A DNA stretch of 64,000 bases from Cupriavidus basilensis OR16 (GCF_000243095.1 NZ_AHJE01000030.1:1-64000); one strand, 5' to 3'. Shown: positions 25,000 through 34,314, numbered from the stretch's first letter. Notes: generated by a model from the letters alone, not told the origin. Program-made: numbers and translations.

Positions 25000-26568
25000 T
25001 TACTCCATGGCCAGCGTGGCCGCGTGCTCGGTCACGCTGCTGCGCAGCTCCGCGTCCGGCATGCGGCGCACGATCGCCAGCGCCAGCAGCGCGGCGACGG
25101 TGCCCACGGCAAAAATCAGCCGGAAGCCCGACTCCACGCCGCCCGTCAGCACGTCCCGCACCGCGGGCGAGAGCTGGGCCAGGGCCTCGCTGCCGTGGCG
25201 CAGCGCGCCCAGGTCCAGCGCCTGCGTCACGCCCGAAGCGTGCAGGGCGTTGCGGAATTCCAGCGTCAGCAAGGTGCCGGCCAGCGCGCCGCCAAAGGCG
25301 CTGCCGAGCGAGCGCAGCACCAGCAGCGCGCCCGTGCCGGCGCCGGTATCGCGGCGCTCCAGCACGTTCTGCACCGTCATCAGGGTACCGACCATGGTCA
25401 TGCCCAGGCCCACGCCGGCCAGCGTCATCGCCAGCAACACCAGCACCAGCGGCGTGGACGGCGAAATCACCACAAGCGCCAGCAAGCCCAGCGCCGCCAC
25501 GATGAAGCCACCGGTCAGGATGCCGCGCATCCGCCCCAGGCGCGGCGCGAGGCCGGCCACGATGAAGTTGCCCGCCACCGTGGCGAGCAGGAACGGCACC
25601 ACCAGCAAGCCCGATTCCGAAGCATCGGCCCCGCGCACCAGCTGGAAATGCAACGGCAGCGCGAAGATGCACAAGAAGATATTCAGCGCCGCCAGCGCGG
25701 ACGCCGCCACGCCCAATACATAAGCGCGGTTCAGGAACAACCGCGGCGGCAGCATCGGGTCGCCCGCACGGCGCTCCTGCCAGACCAGCGCGGCCACCGC
25801 CACCACGGCCAGCAGCGCCAGGCCAGCGATTTGCGGCGAGATCCAGTCATAGACATCGCCGCCCCAGCTCATTGCCAGCAGGAACGCCACGATGGACACC
25901 GTCAGCAGCAAGGCGCCGCCCCAGTCCACCCGCGCCGAGCCGCCACGCACCTGCAACTGGCTCAAGCCCCGATAGCACATGAACATGGCCAGCAGCCCCA
26001 GCGGCACATTGATCCAGAACAGCCAGCGCCACGACAGATGATCCGACGTCCAGCCACCCACCAGCGGGCCGGCAATGGAAGCCACCGCCCACACGGTCGC
26101 CAGGTAACCCTGGTAACGCCCACGCTGGCGCGGCGCCACCACATCTGCGATCGCCGCCTGCGCCAGCGACATCAAGCCACCACCGCCAATGCCTTGCAGC
26201 GCGCGGAACAGGATCAGCTGCTCCAGCGTGGCCGCCATCGCGCAGGCCACCGAAGCCAGGATGAACAGCGCGATCGCCAGCATCAGCAGCCGGCGCCGTC
26301 CGTAGGTATCGGACAACTTGCCGTACAAGGGCGTGGAAACGGTGGAGGTGATCAGGTAGGCCGTCACGATCCACGACAGATGGCCAAACCCATTCAGGTC
26401 ATTGGCGATCGCCGGCACCGCCGGAATCACCACGGTCTGGTCCAGCGCGCTCAGCAAGATGCAAAGGACGATCCCGCCGATCACTCGCATGATGGCCTGG
26501 TGGCTCAGGGCAGGGGTGGCAGCAGCAGAAGCAGAAGAAGCAGAAGAAGCAGAAGCGGAGGAAGACAT
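25000..26568 (-). CDS. DHA2-family (EmrB/QacA) MFS multidrug exporter
   Basis: A 522-residue carrier with fourteen predicted helices. LLSALDQTVVIPAVPAIAND is the drug/H+ antiporter motif D of the DHA2 group. PLYGKLSDTYGRRR is motif A, and the antiporter motif C lies in ASIAGPLVGG. The first 17 residues are a low-complexity Ser/Ala stretch encoded by repeated GAAGCA-type triplets. No membrane-fusion partner or regulator is adjacent, so it may work alone. The substrate is unknown. Confidence 0.93.
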   Translation of the reverse strand: MSSSASASSASSASAAATPALSHQAIMRVIGGIVLCILLSALDQTVVIPAVPAIANDLNGFGHLSWIVTAYLITSTVSTPLYGKLSDTYGRRRLLMLAIALFILASVACAMAATLEQLILFRALQGIGGGGLMSLAQAAIADVVAPRQRGRYQGYLATVWAVASIAGPLVGGWTSDHLSWRWLFWINVPLGLLAMFMCYRGLSQLQVRGGSARVDWGGALLLTVSIVAFLLAMSWGGDVYDWISPQIAGLALLAVVAVAALVWQERRAGDPMLPPRLFLNRAYVLGVAASALAALNIFLCIFALPLHFQLVRGADASESGLLVVPFLLATVAGNFIVAGLAPRLGRMRGILTGGFIVAALGLLALVVISPSTPLVLVLLAMTLAGVGLGMTMVGTLMTVQNVLERRDTGAGTGALLVLRSLGSAFGGALAGTLLTLEFRNALHASGVTQALDLGALRHGSEALAQLSPAVRDVLTGGVESGFRLIFAVGTVAALLALAIVRRMPDAELRSSVTEHAATLAME

Positions 26569-27006
26569 CGGGGGCAGCAGGGCGCGTAGTCATGAGCAAC
26601 CAACGTTGCGCCAAAGCGCCGACAAACCACCTCGTTTGTCGGCCTACATCGGGGAACATGGCCACAAAATTGGAATCAACCGATTGGACGCGTACCCAGT
26701 GCTGCGCGATTCGGGAACTGCCACGAGATGGCGGAAGCCCCTGCGCGGCCCGGGCGGACCTAATTCAGTGAATGCATAATTATATGCGGATACCAAATAT
26801 GGAGTGCGGCGCCAACTTGGTTTGCGAAGGCGCCAGAGATGGGGATGTCGACCGAACGTGGCCGCAACTCCGCGCTTCTTGCTGCTATTGGGAGGGCAAC
26901 CCGGGAAAAGCGGCCTGCGAGGGATGTTTGTGTATTTTTTGCGGCAGGCGCGGCCGAGGCGATCGCGGGATGAGATCAGGGCGTACCCGTTCCAGCGAGC
27001 TTGCCC
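26569..27006. other. Intergenic region without a recognisable gene
   Basis: About 440 bases separate the DHA2 gene from the CBS gene region. The segment 26760-26830 is AT-rich (for example CATAATTATATGCGGATACC) and may hold a promoter. A 133-codon minus-strand frame (26644-27045) has no recognisable domain, an unusual composition and no ribosome site, so I do not call it a gene. No repeats or RNA genes are seen. Confidence 0.5.
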
Positions 27007-27037
27007 GCTGTGGCCCTGACGCCGCCAGGGCCACAGC
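27007..27037 (-). terminator. Hairpin downstream of the CBS-domain gene
   Basis: A perfect 12-base-pair stem (GCTGTGGCCCTG / CAGGGCCACAGC) with a 7-base loop lies 33 bases past the CBS gene's stop. The tail in the direction of transcription is not T-rich, so termination efficiency is uncertain. Confidence 0.55.
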
Positions 27038-27069
27038 ATTGACATCTACAACTTGACCGGCCCAAGCCC

Positions 27070-27513
27070 TCAGCGATGGCTGGTCCCGGTAATGTAATGC
27101 TCCAGTTGCTCGATGATGAAGCGCTGCTCGGAAATAATATCCTTCACCAGGTCGCCGATCGACAACATGCCGATCAACTGATCGCCATCCATCACTGGCA
27201 AGTGCCGCATGCGGTGCTGCGTCATCAATGCCATGCACTCGTCGGTGCTCTGATCGCCGCGCACATAGATCACCGCAGAAGTCATGATGTCGCGCACGAA
27301 GGTCTCCCGCGACGTGCGCGACATCAGGATCACCTTGCGCGCATAGTCCCGCTCGCTCAGGATGCCGACGATATCGCCGCGCTCGATGACCAGCAGCGCG
27401 CCGATGCCTTTCTCCGCCATCAACTGCAGCGCGGCATAGACCGTAGCGCCAGGGGGAATGCTGTAGATGGCCTGAGTTGGTTTGGACTCAAGAACCTGCC
27501 GTGCGGTTTTCAT
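27070..27513 (-). CDS. CBS-domain pair protein
   Basis: A 147-residue protein made almost entirely of two CBS motifs (about residues 14-65 and 78-132), with LLVIERGDIVGILSERDYAR and MRHLPVMDGDQLIGMLSIGD as the core strands. CBS pairs bind adenosine nucleotides and act as regulatory modules. Stand-alone proteins of this form are common in betaproteobacteria. I chose the ATG at 27513 (AAGGAGTGGGTG upstream) because the longer frame is cysteine/arginine-rich and unlike a protein start. A 12-base-pair hairpin follows the gene. Its partner is unknown. Confidence 0.9.
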   Translation of the reverse strand: MKTARQVLESKPTQAIYSIPPGATVYAALQLMAEKGIGALLVIERGDIVGILSERDYARKVILMSRTSRETFVRDIMTSAVIYVRGDQSTDECMALMTQHRMRHLPVMDGDQLIGMLSIGDLVKDIISEQRFIIEQLEHYITGTSHR

Positions 27514-27771
27514 CACCCACTCCTTGTTCGATCCCAACGGATTGCAACACGACCCGCGCGCGACGGCGGGAGCGCCTGGCAGGGCACCTGCGCACCGCAC
27601 CGCTGCCAATTGCCTTCAGATTAGCATCCCCCGCGCACGCCTTACAGGGTGACGCACACGAATCTTTGTAAAAAGTCGAAGCCGCCGAAAAGCACTGCGC
27701 AAACCCGCCGGCAAGCGCTATAAAGGGAGGTAAGCGCGCCAACGGGCGCGCACTGCGCAGGAGGGCCAGCC

Positions 27772-28307
27772 ATGGCCATCGAGTCCGTTGCCGGGAAGCG
27801 CGTCATCGTGCTGAAATCGCGGAGATTGCACACAACTGTCCATCAGGCGCCATCCGCTACCAGAACGTCGACGGCTCGCCCGGCGAGGCGGCGCCCCTGG
27901 TCAATGTCGTACGCGTGCTCGAGAACGGCCCGCTGGCCGTGCGCGCCGCCATCACCATCGATGGCCAGCCCGCCGGATTTCGCCTGACCCTGTGCCGCTG
28001 CGGCGCATCAGGCAACAAGCCCCTGTGTGACAGCAGCCACGCTAGCACGGGCTTTGTCGCCAGCGGCGAGGCCGCCACCGTGGCATCGGAGGCGCTGGCG
28101 CAGCGCGACGGCCCCCTCGATATCCATCCCATCCCCAATGGACCGCTGCGCGTCAAGGGCAATCTTGAAGTGATCAGCGGCACGGGCAGGACCATCGCCC
28201 GCATGACCGAGGCCTGGTTTTGCCGCTGCGGCCAGTCGGGCAACAAGCCGTTCTGCGACGGCACGCACAAGAAGGTGGGCTTCAGGAGCGAACCGCAGGA
28301 TCCCTAG
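27772..28307 (+). pseudogene. CDGSH iron-sulfur protein with its N-terminal domain deleted
   Basis: The 3' part encodes two CDGSH-type Fe-S motifs (CRCGASGNKPLCDSSH and CRCGQSGNKPFCDGTH), each with the C-x-C...C-x3-H ligands. The 5' part begins normally (MAIESVAGKRVIVL) but jumps at about 27813 into EIAHNCPSGAIRYQNVDG in another frame. In full-length homologues an Fer4-like domain of about 40 residues lies between these pieces. The deletion leaves a frameshift, so the intact protein cannot be made. A shorter CDGSH protein could start within the downstream frame (for example GTG/ATG codons near 27915). The coding end overlaps the convergent TetR gene by 26 bases. Confidence 0.8.
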
Positions 28308-28992
28308 GCAGCGGCGCCGATCCCAGCGCCAACAGGCAGAGCCGCTCCATCTGCGCCACCCATGCCGCCCGCGAAGGTTCGGCGGCCCGCAGCAACAGGC
28401 GATAGCGGCGCGCGCCCCAGACCGCCTCCAGCAGGCTTCGCACCGCAGCGGCATCCGGCGCGCCCGGCAGGTCCGGGCACGCCGCCAGCGCCCGCTGCCA
28501 GGCCGCGTACAGCTCATCGAACACGCGGCGGTGATGCTTGTCCTCGGCGATGCGCGCCTCCAGCACGAGCATCTCGTGTGCGAAGCCCTCCAGCGTGGCA
28601 TCGTCGGCGCCGCAGGTCAGCCGGACCAGGCGCTGGACGCGCGTGCGCCAGTCCAGCCCGGGCGCGCTCGCCACCTCGGCCTCGATGCGCGCCAGCAGCA
28701 GCTCGATGGTGTGCCGCACATAGCCAGAGAGCAGGGCCTCCTTGTTGGGGAAGTATTCGTAGAGGGTGCCTACGGAGCATCCGGCCTCCAGCGCCACCGC
28801 GCGCGTGGTCACGCCGTCCCAGCCGCGCGCCCGCCATATCCGAACAAAGGCCTCGTAAATGGCGTCCACGGTAAAGCGCGCGCGTCGCTGCGACGGGCGT
28901 TTCAGCGGCCTGGCCGGCAGCTGCGCCGGTTCTGCCGCGGCACCCGCGTTTCCGAACCCGGCGGCCGGCTTGCGGCGATACATTGGTGGCAT
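28282..28992 (-). CDS. TetR-family transcriptional regulator
   Basis: A 236-residue repressor. A basic linker (residues 1-38) precedes the TetR HTH: FTVDAIYEAFVRIWRARGWD, TTRAVALEAGCSVGTLYEYF, PNKEALLSGYVRHTIELLLA. The C-terminal ligand domain follows. The ATG at 28992 has GTCGAGGTCG upstream. It is divergent from the DUF2855 gene, only 28 bases away, so one repressor site could cover both promoters, as in typical TetR target pairs. Its end overlaps the CDGSH remnant. Confidence 0.9.
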   Translation of the reverse strand: MPPMYRRKPAAGFGNAGAAAEPAQLPARPLKRPSQRRARFTVDAIYEAFVRIWRARGWDGVTTRAVALEAGCSVGTLYEYFPNKEALLSGYVRHTIELLLARIEAEVASAPGLDWRTRVQRLVRLTCGADDATLEGFAHEMLVLEARIAEDKHHRRVFDELYAAWQRALAACPDLPGAPDAAAVRSLLEAVWGARRYRLLLRAAEPSRAAWVAQMERLCLLALGSAPLPRDPAVRS

Positions 28993-29020
28993 CGACCTCG
29001 ACGGTAAGAAAGGAGACAAC

Positions 29021-30166
29021 ATGGAACACACGGCGCATAGCGGCCATAGCGACCATAGTGGCCGCGGCGACAAAGCGGAACAATCGCTCACCGTCACCCG
29101 CCTGCTGACACGCAAGCATGCCCTAAACGAAAGCCGGCTGGAAGCGCGCCAGGAACGCACCGATGCCGCCCCCGGCGAAGTCCTGCTGAAGATCGACCGC
29201 TTCGCGCTCACCACCAACAACGTCACCTACGCCGCCTTTGGCGACGCCATGAACTACTGGCAATTCTTTCCCACCGGGCAACAGGAATGGGGCCATATGC
29301 CGGTGTGGGGCTTTGCCGACGTGGTGGACTCCCAGGTGCCCGGCGTGGCGGTGGGAGAGCGCTTCTACGGCTATTTCCCCATCGCCAGCCATATCCGCAT
29401 GCAGCCCGAGCGCGTGACCGGGCGCGGCTTCTACGATGCCATGGCGCACCGCCGCTCCCTGACCTCCGCCTACAACCAGTACACCCGCGTGACCAACGAC
29501 GCCGCCTACGCGCCCGAGCTGGAGAACTACCAGATCCTGTACCGGCCGCTGTTCATCACGTCATTCATGCTGGCCGACTTCCTCGAAGACAACCGCTTCT
29601 TCGGCACGACCCGGCTGGTAGTGTCCAGCGCCTCCAGCAAGACCGCCTATGGCACCGCCTTCTGCCTGCGCGACATCCCCGGCATCGCGCTGGCCGCCAT
29701 TACCTCGGAGCGCAACCGCGCCTTTGTCCAAGGCCTCGGCTGCTACGAGGAAGTGGTCAGCTACGACGGGCTGGAAACGCTTGGCACCGACGTGCCCACG
29801 CTCTACGTGGACTTCTCCGGCGACGAAGCGCTGCGCGCACGCGTGCACCATCACTTTGGCAGCGCGCTGGTGTACGACTGCTTTGCCGGCTCGGCGCAGA
29901 ACACGGGCTTCCTGCGCGATACCGGCTTGCCCGGGCCCAAGCCCGAGTTCTATTTCGCGCCGGTGCAGATCCGCAAGCGCAATGCCGACTGGGGGCCCGA
30001 AGGCGTGAACCAGCGCTTCAACGCAGCACAGCGCGCATTTATCGATTACGTGAAGACGCCGGCAAACGGCTGGCTGACGCTGGTCGAAGAGCAGGGCTTC
30101 GGCGCCGCCCAGGAGAGGATCGCGAGCCTGGTGGCAGGCGGGAGCGAGCGAAAGCGGGGTATGTAG
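29021..30166 (+). CDS. DUF2855 family protein, quinone-oxidoreductase-like
   Basis: A 381-residue protein of the DUF2855 family, which resembles zinc-free medium-chain dehydrogenases. The start at 29021 has a strong AAGGAGACAAC site. The first 15 residues are rich in His and Ser (MEHTAHSGHSDHSGRGD). The N-terminal GroES-like part contains DRFALTTNNVTYAAFGDAMN and MPVWGFADV. The Rossmann-like part contains RLVVSSASSKTAYGTAFCLR where a dehydrogenase would bind its dinucleotide. Function is not established for the family. Divergence from a TetR repressor suggests inducible expression, perhaps for a toxic organic compound. Confidence 0.86.
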   Translation: MEHTAHSGHSDHSGRGDKAEQSLTVTRLLTRKHALNESRLEARQERTDAAPGEVLLKIDRFALTTNNVTYAAFGDAMNYWQFFPTGQQEWGHMPVWGFADVVDSQVPGVAVGERFYGYFPIASHIRMQPERVTGRGFYDAMAHRRSLTSAYNQYTRVTNDAAYAPELENYQILYRPLFITSFMLADFLEDNRFFGTTRLVVSSASSKTAYGTAFCLRDIPGIALAAITSERNRAFVQGLGCYEEVVSYDGLETLGTDVPTLYVDFSGDEALRARVHHHFGSALVYDCFAGSAQNTGFLRDTGLPGPKPEFYFAPVQIRKRNADWGPEGVNQRFNAAQRAFIDYVKTPANGWLTLVEEQGFGAAQERIASLVAGGSERKRGM

Positions 30167-30354
30167 TCCGGCTCGGTTGAGCGCCGCATGCCTGTTCCTG
30201 CCAGTACGCGGCCGGGCTGGCACGCGAGTGGCCGCGCCGGATTCCGCGCGAACGAAAACCCGGCGGGCCTGGCTGCCAGTGTGTATGCTTCAGCGAAGAG
30301 CCGGGCAGCCACCCGTTGCCCGAGAGCCCTGCAGTCCGTTGCGAGGACCTCACG

Positions 30355-30921
30355 ATGCGCGTCTCCTGGCTTGCTGGCGCCCTTGCACTGCACGGCGCCT
30401 GTACCTACGCGCAGGCCAACCCGCCGCCGATCACCGACGCTGGCTGGTTCGAACCCATTCGCGCCGGCGTCTCGCTTGGCATCGCGCCGGAGGCCAACCT
30501 CGCCCGCCTGGAGCTGCGCTGGGACCTGCGCCAGGACCTGTGGGACAGTGCCACGCGATCGGTCAGGCTGCGCCTGGGGCTGGAGATTTCCGCCGGCGCC
30601 TGGGATCCGCATGGCGGCAGCAGCGGCGCAATGGGCGATATTGGCCTGACGCCCATCTTTCGCTTGCAGGGTGGGGGCAACGCGACAGCCTTCGTGGATC
30701 TCGCCATCGGCGCCCACCTGCTCTCGCGCACCCGCATCTCCGATACGACCGTGTTCTCCACGGCGTTCCAGTTCGGCGACCGCATCGCCATCGGCTACCG
30801 CTTTGACGATGCCGTGCACTCCGAGCTCGCGCTGCGCCTGCAGCACTACTCCAACGGCAGGATCAAGCGGCCCAACCCCGGCATCAATTTCCTGCTCGTA
30901 CAGTACTCGATGCAGTTCTGA
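30355..30921 (+). CDS. pagL: PagL-like lipid A 3-O-deacylase (acyloxyacyl hydrolase family)
   Basis: A 188-residue outer-membrane beta-barrel precursor with a signal peptide (MRVSWLAGALALHGACTYAQ). The PagL signature lies at the C terminus: LRLQHYSNGRIKRPNPGIN, with the catalytic His and Ser in H-Y-S, and the chain ends in an aromatic residue (QYSMQF), as outer-membrane barrels do. The third catalytic residue, a glutamate 12 residues after the serine in Pseudomonas PagL, appears to be asparagine here. The enzyme removes the 3-linked acyl chain of lipid A and so changes outer-membrane permeability and immune recognition. The start at 30355 has GCGAGG upstream. Confidence 0.8.
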   Translation: MRVSWLAGALALHGACTYAQANPPPITDAGWFEPIRAGVSLGIAPEANLARLELRWDLRQDLWDSATRSVRLRLGLEISAGAWDPHGGSSGAMGDIGLTPIFRLQGGGNATAFVDLAIGAHLLSRTRISDTTVFSTAFQFGDRIAIGYRFDDAVHSELALRLQHYSNGRIKRPNPGINFLLVQYSMQF

Positions 30922-30953
30922 GCGCGGCGCCGCCGCGCCGCCGCGCCGCCGCC

Positions 30954-31808
30954 TTACTCCGCGCTCTGCAGGTACCGCTGGCGCGCCTCTTCGTCCAGGC
31001 GCACGTCTTCCACTTCCGCCAGCACGGCTTCCACATCCACCGGGGTGTCGTCCACGGCGACCTGGCCGGTCAGCTTCACGCCGGGATGCAGCAGGCCGGC
31101 CTGGTAAAGCGCCCAGATTTCCTTGCCATACTGCGTGCCGTTGAGCGCCGGCGCGAACTGCCCGAAGTAGAACGCGAGGTTATCCACATCGCGCTCCAGC
31201 ATGGCGCTGGCTTCGCTGTTGCCGGCGGCATCCACCGCCTGCGGCAGGTCGATGATGACGGGACCGTCGGCATCGACCAGGATGTTGAATTCGGACAAGT
31301 CGCCGTGCACCACGCCGGCACACAGCATCAGGATCACCTGCTCGATCAGCGCGTCGTGGAATGCCACCGCCTGCTCCGGGCTCAGCGCCACGTCGTTCAA
31401 GCGCGGCGCGGCATTGCCCTCGGCATCCACCACCAGTTCCATCAGCAGCACGCCCTCGAAGCACAGGTGCGGCGTGGGCACCCGCACGCCTGCCGCGGCG
31501 AGGCGGTACAACGCATCCACTTCCGCGTTGTGCCACGCTTCCTCGGCCACCTTGCGCCCGTAGCGCGTGCCCTTTTCCATGGCGCGCGCCTGCCGGCTGT
31601 TCTTGACCTTGCGCCCTTCCTGGTACGTCGAAGCCTGGCGGAAGCTGCGTTGCGCGGCATCCTTGTAGACCTTGGCGCAACGGATCTCGCCTGCGCAGCG
31701 CACGACGTAGACGGTGGCTTCCTTGCCGCTCATCAGCTGGCGCAGCACCTCATCGACCAGGCCGTCCTCGACCAGCGGCTGCAGCCGCTTTGGCGTTTTC
31801 ATCGGCAC
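30954..31808 (-). CDS. RIO1-family serine protein kinase
   Basis: A 284-residue atypical kinase. The nucleotide loop is SGKEATVYVVRC, the ATP lysine lies in RCAKVYKD, the catalytic loop is VVHGDLSEFNILV and the metal-binding aspartate is in PVIIDLPQAVD. All the key RIO residues are present. Bacterial RIO proteins of this size are common in betaproteobacteria, but their targets are not established. The gene follows dbpA on the same strand with a 58-base gap. Since RIO kinases assist ribosome maturation in archaea and eukaryotes, the pairing with a ribosome-related helicase is suggestive. An alternative start lies two codons downstream at 31802. Confidence 0.9.
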   Translation of the reverse strand: MPMKTPKRLQPLVEDGLVDEVLRQLMSGKEATVYVVRCAGEIRCAKVYKDAAQRSFRQASTYQEGRKVKNSRQARAMEKGTRYGRKVAEEAWHNAEVDALYRLAAAGVRVPTPHLCFEGVLLMELVVDAEGNAAPRLNDVALSPEQAVAFHDALIEQVILMLCAGVVHGDLSEFNILVDADGPVIIDLPQAVDAAGNSEASAMLERDVDNLAFYFGQFAPALNGTQYGKEIWALYQAGLLHPGVKLTGQVAVDDTPVDVEAVLAEVEDVRLDEEARQRYLQSAE

Positions 31809-31866
31809 ACCCCCGCCAAGCCGGGCAAGCGCGGCCCGCGCGGGTACAACAGCATCGCCGGCACCG

Positions 31867-33288
31867 TTATTCCGTCAGCATGCGCACTTTCACGCGCTTG
31901 CCTTTCACCGTCCCGTCATTCAGCTTGCGCATCGCCTCGCGCCCGATCGAACGCTCGACCGCCACGTAGGTGGACATGTCCATCACGTTGATCTTGCCGA
32001 TCTGGTGCTTGGCGTAGCCCGCGTCGCCGGTGAGCGCGCCGAGGATATCGCCGGGGCGCATTTTTTCCTTGCGCCCGCCAAGGATCTGCAGCGTGACCAT
32101 GGGCGGCAGCAAGCGCTCGTTGCTGGCCGGGGTCAGCTCGGACAGGGGCTGCCATTCCATCTCGGCGCCCATGGCCTGCTCGATATTGCCCACGCGGCCC
32201 ATCTCGTTCATGCTCGCCAGGCTGAGCGCCCAGCCATCCTCGTCCGCGCGGCCGGTGCGGCCGATACGGTGGACGTAGACCTCGGGGTCGGGCGTGACGT
32301 CGACGTTGATCACCGCTTCCAGCTGGGCGATGTCCAGCCCGCGCGCGGCCACGTCGGTCGCCACCAGCACGGAGCAGCTGCGGTTGGAGAACTGCACCAG
32401 CACCTGGTCGCGCTCGCGCTGGTCCAGCTCGCCATGCAGCGCCAGGGCTTCGAAGCCCTGCGCGCGCAGCAGGTCGACCAGGTCGCGGCATCGCGCCTTG
32501 GTGTTGCAGAAGGCCAGCGTGCTGACCGGGCGGAAATGATTGAGCAGCAGGCCCACCGCGTTCAGGCGGTCGCTGTCGGCCACCTCGTAGAAGCGCTGGC
32601 GGATCTTGCTGTCGTCGTGCTGCTCTTCCAGCTTGATCTCGCGCGGCTTGCGCAGGAACTGCTGGCTGAGCTTGGCGATGCCTTCGGGGTAGGTGGCCGA
32701 GAACAGCAGCGTCTGGCGCTCCTTGGGGCAATGGCTCGCCACATAGGCGATGTCGTCGAAGAAGCCCATGTCGAGCATGCGGTCGGCTTCGTCCAGCACC
32801 AGCGTGTTGAGCGCCTCCAGGTTCAGCGTGCCGCGCTCCAGGTGATCCATGATGCGGCCGGGCGTGCCCACGGCGATATGTGCGCCATGCGCCAGGCTAT
32901 CGGCCTGGGGGCGCATCGGCGAGCCGCCGCACAGCGTCAGGATCTTGATGTTTTCTTCCGCGCGCGCCAGGCGGCGGATTTCCTGCGTGACCTGCTCGGC
33001 CAGCTCGCGCGTGGGGCACAGCACCAGCGCCTGCACGTCGAAACGGCGCGCGTCCAGCCGGTTCAGCAGCGCCAGCGCGAAGGCCGCGGTCTTGCCGCTG
33101 CCCGTCTTGGCCTGCGCGATCAGGTCCTGCCCGGCCAGCGCGACCGGCAGGCTGGCCGCCTGGATCGGGGTCATGGTCTGGTAGCCGAGCTGCTCCAGCG
33201 TCGCCAGCGTAGCGGGCGAAAGGGGCAGTTTGGAGAAAGAGGCGCCGGCAGCGGCGGGCGCTGCGGATTGGGTAGGGCTTGAGGTCAT
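31867..33288 (-). CDS. dbpA: ATP-dependent RNA helicase DbpA
   Basis: A 473-residue DEAD-box helicase. Motifs in order: Q motif GYQTMTPIQ, Walker A AKTGSGKT, PTRELAEQV, GTPGRIMDH, VLDEADRML, SATYPEG, and ATDVAARGLDI with HRIGRTGRA in the second RecA domain. The C-terminal RNA-binding domain (about residues 395-473, including RPGDILGALTGDAGYAKHQI and VMDMSTYVAVERS) is diagnostic for DbpA, which binds hairpin 92 of 23S rRNA and assists 50S subunit assembly. It lies upstream of the RIO kinase gene on the same strand. Confidence 0.94.
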   Translation of the reverse strand: MTSSPTQSAAPAAAGASFSKLPLSPATLATLEQLGYQTMTPIQAASLPVALAGQDLIAQAKTGSGKTAAFALALLNRLDARRFDVQALVLCPTRELAEQVTQEIRRLARAEENIKILTLCGGSPMRPQADSLAHGAHIAVGTPGRIMDHLERGTLNLEALNTLVLDEADRMLDMGFFDDIAYVASHCPKERQTLLFSATYPEGIAKLSQQFLRKPREIKLEEQHDDSKIRQRFYEVADSDRLNAVGLLLNHFRPVSTLAFCNTKARCRDLVDLLRAQGFEALALHGELDQRERDQVLVQFSNRSCSVLVATDVAARGLDIAQLEAVINVDVTPDPEVYVHRIGRTGRADEDGWALSLASMNEMGRVGNIEQAMGAEMEWQPLSELTPASNERLLPPMVTLQILGGRKEKMRPGDILGALTGDAGYAKHQIGKINVMDMSTYVAVERSIGREAMRKLNDGTVKGKRVKVRMLTE

Positions 33289-33347
33289 GCCGGATTATAC
33301 CGGGCTGGCTGCCCCTCTTCTGTCGTCTATTTGCCGTCTCCCGTCGT

Positions 33348-34262
33348 CTATTTACCCTTGGCGCCGGCATCCCAGGGCGGCGCCTGCCAGCTCAGCCGCG
33401 CCAGGAGCGCTTGCGCCGCCGCCGGCGCGCGCTCCTTGGCGCCGTTGATAAAGAACACGAATACTTCACGCTTGCGCTTTGCAGGTGCGCTGACATCCAC
33501 TTGCGGCAGATCCTCCGGCCGCCCGCCCGCCGCCCAGGCCTGCACGCGCTCGCCCCACGCATCCAGCGCCTTGGGCGCGTACCCGCTCTTCAGTGTCTCG
33601 GCGCTGCGCATCAGCCGCGCATAGACAAAATCCGCCGTGAGATCCGCGAAGGACGGAAACTTGTCCGAGTCCGTGAAGACCGTGGCGGCCTTGTACTTGC
33701 GCGCGAGCTTGAGATAGTCCGGCGTCATGAAGCTCTCGTTGCGCACGTCGAGCACATGGCGCAGCTTGCGGCCTTCGACCGATGCCGGCAGCAGCGCCAG
33801 GAAGGCTTCGAAGTCTTCCGGGTCGAACAGCTTGGTGGGCGCGAACTGCCAGACGATGGGGCCGAGCTTGTCGCCCAGCTCGGCGATGCCGCTGTCGAGA
33901 AAGCGCCCGATGGATTCGCCGGACTCCGCCAGCACGCGGCGGTTGGTGGCAAAGCGCGACGCCTTGAGCGAGAACACGAAGCCATCCGGCGTCTCGTCGC
34001 GCCATTTGGCAAACGAGGTGCGCTTCTGGGTGCCGTGGTAGGTGCTGTTGATCTCGATGGCGGTGAGCTGGCGGCTGGCATATTCCAGCTCCCGGCTCTG
34101 CGTCAATCCGGCGGGATAGAAGTTGTCGCGCCAGGGGGCGAAGTTCCATCCGCCGATGCCAACGCGGGCGATGGGCGCCTTGTGGGATGTCGTTGATTGG
34201 GTTGATTCGGTTGACTGGGTTGTGCTCTTGGTGGTTGTGCTCTTGGTACTTGCTTCAGCCAT
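33348..34262 (-). CDS. DUF72 family protein
   Basis: A 304-residue TIM-barrel protein of the DUF72 (YecE) family. The start at 34262 (AGGAAG upstream) gives a Thr/Ser/Lys low-complexity leader of about 25 residues before the conserved VGIGGWNFAPWRDNFYPAGL. Further family segments are TAIEINSTYHGTQK, FVFSLKASRFATNRR and HVLDVRNESFMTPD. The biochemical role of the family is unknown. The neighbours are dbpA upstream (in the sense of coordinates below) and the BNR-repeat protein. Confidence 0.9.
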   Translation of the reverse strand: MAEASTKSTTTKSTTQSTESTQSTTSHKAPIARVGIGGWNFAPWRDNFYPAGLTQSRELEYASRQLTAIEINSTYHGTQKRTSFAKWRDETPDGFVFSLKASRFATNRRVLAESGESIGRFLDSGIAELGDKLGPIVWQFAPTKLFDPEDFEAFLALLPASVEGRKLRHVLDVRNESFMTPDYLKLARKYKAATVFTDSDKFPSFADLTADFVYARLMRSAETLKSGYAPKALDAWGERVQAWAAGGRPEDLPQVDVSAPAKRKREVFVFFINGAKERAPAAAQALLARLSWQAPPWDAGAKGK

Positions 34263-34314
34263 GCGTTCGCTTCCTGTCCAGGTGAATCGATGGTCGCTCG
34301 CGCGCGCGGGCAAC

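Noticed and set aside
26644-27045. A 133-codon minus-strand frame in the gap before the CBS gene
   Set aside because: No domain, no ribosome site and an unusual composition; the region also looks like promoter DNA.
30922-30955. GCC-rich stretch between pagL and the RIO kinase gene as a terminator
   Set aside because: It is a simple GCCGCC repeat with no stable unique stem and no T-run.
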